Shown: in pieces, positions 28,031-31,630 of the stretch | How the letters are laid out: each line of letters opens with the position of its first letter | Numbering within the stretch: position 1 is the stretch's first letter | Assembly: GCA_946405695.1 (NCBI GenBank) | Contig: CAMJIA010000014.1 | Coordinates: 1 to 31,630 of the forward strand | Reading direction: 5' to 3' | DNA: 31,630 nt | Source: an uncultured Prevotellaceae bacterium | GTDB taxonomy: Bacteria; Bacteroidota; Bacteroidia; Bacteroidales; Bacteroidaceae | The notes under the pieces: model-generated | What the model was told of the DNA's origin: nothing | Database searches by the model: none | Seen by the model: only the letters and a program-made list of their open reading frames with translations | Translations under genes and position numbers: made by a program

Positions 28031-29059
28031 ATGGATGTAAAAAAACAACGTCGCATATCGCTTAAAGATCTGGCTAAGGAATTGGGTGTCAGTATCGCAA
28101 CCGTCAGTCGGGCCCTGCGCAATTCTCCTGAAATTGGCGCAGAGATGCAGCAGCGTGTCAAAGACCTTGCCAAAAGATTAAACTACCGACCTAACCCATT
28201 TGCTCAGAGTCTTCGCAAGGAAGCACCCAAAGTGATTGGCGTGGTGGTTCCCAATCTGGTAACCCATTACTATGCCGCCGTACTTGATGGCATTGAGGAT
28301 GAGGCTCGTCGTGCAGGGTACAGCGTCATCAGTGCCAATAGTCATGAGAGTTACGAGGATGAAGCCCATGCTATTGACAACTTTATCGGATTGCACGTAG
28401 AAGGTATCATTGCCTGTCTGGCACAGAGTACTACCGATTACCACCATTTTGAGGAGATTGCTGATATGGGAATTCCTCTGGTGTTCTTCGGACGTACCTG
28501 TCTGACCGATAGGTTCTCTTCGGTGTGTGCTAATGGCGATGAGGCTGCACAGATGGCTACCCAGCACCTGATAGATACCGGTAGCCGGCGTATTGCCTTT
28601 TTGGGAGGTCCTAATCACCTGGATATGGTTCGTCGTCGTAAGCACGGCTATCTGGAGGCCTTGCGTGAAAATCGTCTGCCAATAGACCGTGAGATGGTGG
28701 TATGTGACAAGATTGACTATGAGGTGGCGCTGAACAATGCCGAGGCCCTTTTACGTCGCAGCGACCGTCCTGACGCTATTATCGCCTTCAACGATATCAT
28801 CACCTTTGCAGCCTTTACAGCTATCAAGAATTGTGGCCTGCGCATTCCTGACGATGTGGCGCTGATTGGTTTTACCGAGGATGTCCATGCTGCCTATGTC
28901 ACTCCGCAAATGTCCGCTATTGTTGACCAGTCGCACCAAATGGGTGTTACCGCCTGCCAGTTGCTGCTGAAAAATATCCAGGGTGATTCGAAAGTATATA
29001 AGAAGATAGTTCCGCAGCAATTGGTCATTCGTGATACTTCTGCTAAGGAAAGGGAATAA
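28031..29059 (+). CDS. LacI/GalR-family transcriptional regulator
   Basis: The 342-residue protein has the family's normal length. The N-terminal helix-turn-helix is ISLKDLAKELGVSIATVSRAL (9-29), followed by the hinge region LNYRPNPFAQSLR. The periplasmic-binding-protein-like sugar domain begins IGVVVPNLVTHYYAAVLDGIE and has typical segments GIPLVFFGR, FLGGP, DAIIAFND and DDVALIGFTE. It should bind a sugar or sugar phosphate and control carbohydrate genes, but the effector cannot be read from sequence. A palindrome overlaps its own promoter. The stop lies 13 bp before the hybrid sensor ATG, so both regulators share one message. Confidence 0.95.
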   Translation: MDVKKQRRISLKDLAKELGVSIATVSRALRNSPEIGAEMQQRVKDLAKRLNYRPNPFAQSLRKEAPKVIGVVVPNLVTHYYAAVLDGIEDEARRAGYSVISANSHESYEDEAHAIDNFIGLHVEGIIACLAQSTTDYHHFEEIADMGIPLVFFGRTCLTDRFSSVCANGDEAAQMATQHLIDTGSRRIAFLGGPNHLDMVRRRKHGYLEALRENRLPIDREMVVCDKIDYEVALNNAEALLRRSDRPDAIIAFNDIITFAAFTAIKNCGLRIPDDVALIGFTEDVHAAYVTPQMSAIVDQSHQMGVTACQLLLKNIQGDSKVYKKIVPQQLVIRDTSAKERE

Positions 29060-29072
29060 TATCTTCGACATC

Positions 29073-31630
29073 ATGCGAAAGCCACTATTTGCTCTATTAC
29101 TTTTTGTCTTGTTGCCTTTGAGCATGCAGGCTGTCATTCCTGACATCAAGTTCCAACGCTTGGATACCCGTGATGGTCTGTCTAACTCGCAGGTGAACTG
29201 TGTCTATCGTGATACAAGGGGAATTATGTGGTTTGGTACGGCCTATGGTTTGAACCGTTATGATGGCTATCGTTTCAAGACGTTCTTTTCGAACAAACGT
29301 GACACCACCTCCATGCGTGACAACTTCACCGATGAGATTATGGAGGCCTATGACGGTAAGCTGTGGCTGAAGCAGGGTATGAACTACTGCGTCTATGACC
29401 CTGTTACAGAGAAGTTCGAGCGTAATGTCAGTCGTGAACTTTCAGAATATGGCATCAAGGGCGGTGTGGAGCGTCTTTACATCGATAGCAAGCAACGTTT
29501 TTGGGTAAAAGTCTATGATGGTGGCATCTTCTGCTACGATCCGAAGACCGAGAAACTATCATCTATCACGCGGGGTTATGAGAAGGGACAGTTTAATCCC
29601 GACTATGGCATCTCCTCTTTCTCTAGCTATGGCGATAAGATGGTACTTACCACCTATCAGGGTGAGTTGGTGCTGATGGATGGCAAGAAAGGTGCGATAG
29701 AGTGGGAGAGTACATGGGTTCGTGATCATGGAGGTCCCCGTAATCAGGAGTATAAGGTTTTTCTTGATCAACAGCACAATGTGTGGGTCACCTGTTTAGG
29801 TAATACCTATATTTATATAGCACATGAGCAGCGCTGGTACGCCTCTTTGCCTGACTTGATGAAAGCCCGCCATATTGAGAATCCACCACAGAAACTGGAA
29901 ATATGGGATATCAAGGCCGACCGTCGTGGTTGGCTGTGGGTAGCTACCGACCATGATGGCGTGTTTGTCATCAACCTGAACGGTCATGAGTATCGCCAGT
30001 TCCTGAATAATAAGTTTGACCAGTCGACCATTTCTGAGAATACGACGAAAAACATCTGCGTAGACCGTGTCGGCAGTATTTGGATTGGTACTTATAAAAA
30101 TGGCGTCAACCAATATCAGGAAGGCACCAGCAGCATGAAGACTCTGGAACTGGGTGATATCAATACCGCTTGTGAAGACCGTTATGGTAACTATTGGATT
30201 GGCTCTAACGAGAGTGGAATCCTTGTCTATAATCCAAAGACGGAGGAGGTGGTACGTCAGTATACTACCCAGAATAGTAATCTGAGCTCGAACATCATGG
30301 TGGGTTCCTGCTATGCCAGCGATGGAAGCATCTGGTTTGGTTCTTATAATGGTGGCCTGGTGCGATGCATCCCATCCAAAAACAACCCGACAGAAGCGGA
30401 GATTGTCAATTATCGCTCTGAGACAGGCTGTGGTCTGGCTATCAATAATGTGTGGAGTGTCACGGAAGACCGTTGGCACCGTATCTGGATGGCAACACTG
30501 GGTGGTGGTATCCAGATGCTCGACCTGAAGACGGGTAAGTTTCGTACATGGAATACAGACAATGCTGATTTGCCCAGCAACTACCTGACCTCCGTTTGGT
30601 GGGTTAAGAAAGGCTGGCTGATGGTGGGTACCAATTGGTACTACTGCTATGTGAATCCTGTGACAGGACAGCTGATAAACCGTACCATTCCCGATGACCC
30701 CAACATAACGGTGAATACGGGTTCGACAGTTTGTATCATGATAGACAGTCGTGGACTTATCTGGCAAGGGTCTACCTCTGGTGCGGCCGTCTACGACCCT
30801 CGTATCCATCGTGTGTTCTTGTTGGATATGACCAATGGTTTGATGGGCTCCAGTGTCTGTTCTATCGTGGAAGATCAGAACCACATGATGTGGGTTGTCA
30901 CTGACCATGGTGTCTCAAAGGTTATTCCTGAACTGCAAGAAGATAAAACGTGGCAGTTTACCGTACGTAGCTATACCAGCAGCGATGGTTTGCAGAAAGG
31001 TACCTACAACCATCGCTCTGCCTATCTGACGAGCAGTGGCCTCTTGTTGGTTGGTGGTCAGGGCGGTCTTGATATTATCAATACCAAGAAACTCTCCAGT
31101 GCCCGCAGCAAGGAACATCCTATCTTCAGTGGCTTGCAGCTGTTTGATGTCGATGTGCCTGTAGGCAAAGAGGTCGACGGTCGTGTCATCCTTGAAGAGG
31201 CATTGAATGAATGTCGTAAAATCACGTTACGTTTCAGTGACCAGTTTACCATCCAGCTGGCCAGTGATGCTGGTAATGTCAATAATGAGAAGCGTTTTGT
31301 CTATAAACTGAAAGGTTTTAACGATAACTGGGTTAAAACCTCTGAGCATAATCCGAATATCACGTATAACTCACTGCGTGACGGAGACTATACGCTCTGT
31401 GTACGTATGCTCAACGACGATGGTTCTATAGGAGAAGAAGAGGGCCAGTTGGAAATCACCATCTTGCCAGCTTTCTGGCGTAGGCGCTGGGCATTTCTGC
31501 TCTACGTGATTGCTGTTGCTGGTATCGCACTTCTTTGGCGCCGCTGGTATATGAAGCGTCAGAATCGTCGTATGCAGACAGAGACCATTCGTCGTGAACT
31601 GGAAAAGAAGCAGTGGATGAACGAACAACG
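29073..31630 (+). CDS. Hybrid two-component system sensor (HTCS), 3' part cut off by window edge
   Basis: From ATG 29073 the frame stays open to the end of the window (852 codons, no stop). A signal peptide (MRKPLFALLLFVLLPLSMQA) leads into a periplasmic sensor made of two-component-regulator propeller repeats, for example RDTRGIMWFGTAYGLNRYDG, DRRGWLWVATDHDGVFV, DRVGSIWIGTYKNGV and DRYGNYWIGSNESGI. A Y_Y_Y domain follows near 741-785 (FVYKLKGFNDNW, YTLCVRMLNDDG), then a membrane helix near 806-824 (WAFLLYVIAVAGIALLW) and the start of a coiled coil. In this family a histidine kinase, receiver and AraC DNA-binding domain follow in the same chain; those would lie past 31630 and are inferred. 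Such proteins usually sense oligosaccharides and switch on polysaccharide-utilisation loci. Confidence 0.93.
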   Translation, partial: MRKPLFALLLFVLLPLSMQAVIPDIKFQRLDTRDGLSNSQVNCVYRDTRGIMWFGTAYGLNRYDGYRFKTFFSNKRDTTSMRDNFTDEIMEAYDGKLWLKQGMNYCVYDPVTEKFERNVSRELSEYGIKGGVERLYIDSKQRFWVKVYDGGIFCYDPKTEKLSSITRGYEKGQFNPDYGISSFSSYGDKMVLTTYQGELVLMDGKKGAIEWESTWVRDHGGPRNQEYKVFLDQQHNVWVTCLGNTYIYIAHEQRWYASLPDLMKARHIENPPQKLEIWDIKADRRGWLWVATDHDGVFVINLNGHEYRQFLNNKFDQSTISENTTKNICVDRVGSIWIGTYKNGVNQYQEGTSSMKTLELGDINTACEDRYGNYWIGSNESGILVYNPKTEEVVRQYTTQNSNLSSNIMVGSCYASDGSIWFGSYNGGLVRCIPSKNNPTEAEIVNYRSETGCGLAINNVWSVTEDRWHRIWMATLGGGIQMLDLKTGKFRTWNTDNADLPSNYLTSVWWVKKGWLMVGTNWYYCYVNPVTGQLINRTIPDDPNITVNTGSTVCIMIDSRGLIWQGSTSGAAVYDPRIHRVFLLDMTNGLMGSSVCSIVEDQNHMMWVVTDHGVSKVIPELQEDKTWQFTVRSYTSSDGLQKGTYNHRSAYLTSSGLLLVGGQGGLDIINTKKLSSARSKEHPIFSGLQLFDVDVPVGKEVDGRVILEEALNECRKITLRFSDQFTIQLASDAGNVNNEKRFVYKLKGFNDNWVKTSEHNPNITYNSLRDGDYTLCVRMLNDDGSIGEEEGQLEITILPAFWRRRWAFLLYVIAVAGIALLWRRWYMKRQNRRMQTETIRRELEKKQWMNEQ

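Noticed and set aside
29796..30908. 370-codon open frame on the minus strand
   Set aside because: It lies wholly opposite the HTCS sensor, whose propeller motifs are unmistakable; the minus-strand protein is rich in His, Thr and Ile with no domain I recognise.

Overview
The window looks like a piece of a Bacteroidales chromosome, most likely Prevotella or a close relative. The reasons are promoters of the TTTG / TAnnTTTG type, lipoproteins with Asp-rich residues after the lipobox Cys, TonB-dependent receptors, a DUF5686 outer-membrane protein, a hybrid two-component sensor with propeller repeats, and DUF2723, DUF4374 and S9 dipeptidyl-peptidase proteins typical of that phylum. I infer this from family composition and could not run a similarity search. 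No rRNA, tRNA, insertion sequence, prophage or CRISPR array was seen.

Region 1 (1-12140, all minus strand) reads as one cobalamin regulon. A consensus promoter (12110-12140) and a cobalamin riboswitch (about 11966-12108) lead into a BtuB-like receptor, an exported CbiK-type cobaltochelatase lipoprotein, a second TonB-dependent receptor, a DUF4374 lipoprotein, then cobI/cbiL, cobB/cbiA, cobQ/cbiP, cobC and the first two thirds of cbiB, which runs off the left edge. Genes overlap or sit within about 30 bp of each other. The locus couples surface capture of corrinoid or a related ligand to corrin-ring methylation, amidation and aminopropanol attachment.

Region 2 (12165-16227, minus) holds a DUF2723 (GT-C-like) membrane protein and a NodB-type polysaccharide deacetylase joined by a 1-nt stop/start overlap, with its own candidate promoter.

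Region 3 (16289-23955, minus) is a run of housekeeping genes: rlmL-like rRNA methyltransferase, DPP-IV-type S9 peptidase, serB with two ACT domains, purD, a Bacteroidales-type membrane protein of unknown function, and a YqaA-type membrane protein. A good promoter lies before rlmL.

Region 4 (23971-27795, plus) is divergent from region 3: an orphan PAS histidine kinase overlapping by 4 nt (ATGA) with a DUF5686 outer-membrane protein. Region 5 (28031-31630, plus) is a LacI-family regulator, with a palindrome on its own promoter, followed 13 bp later by a hybrid two-component sensor that runs off the right edge. The intergenic gap 27796-28030 may encode a minus-strand small RNA of about 90 nt.

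The most unexpected signal is not a gene family. At least nine short tandem tracts with periods of 7, 8, 9 or 22 bp lie inside genes (cbiB, cobB, both TonB receptors, DUF2723, rlmL) or fill gene junctions (17653-17680, 18997-19038, 20269-20296). Two use the same 9-bp CTAG-phased unit in different reading frames, and two others share a GAGGTGA 7-mer unit. This suggests a DNA-level process that seeds or expands short repeats, with coding sequence tolerating it in linkers, loops and tails.
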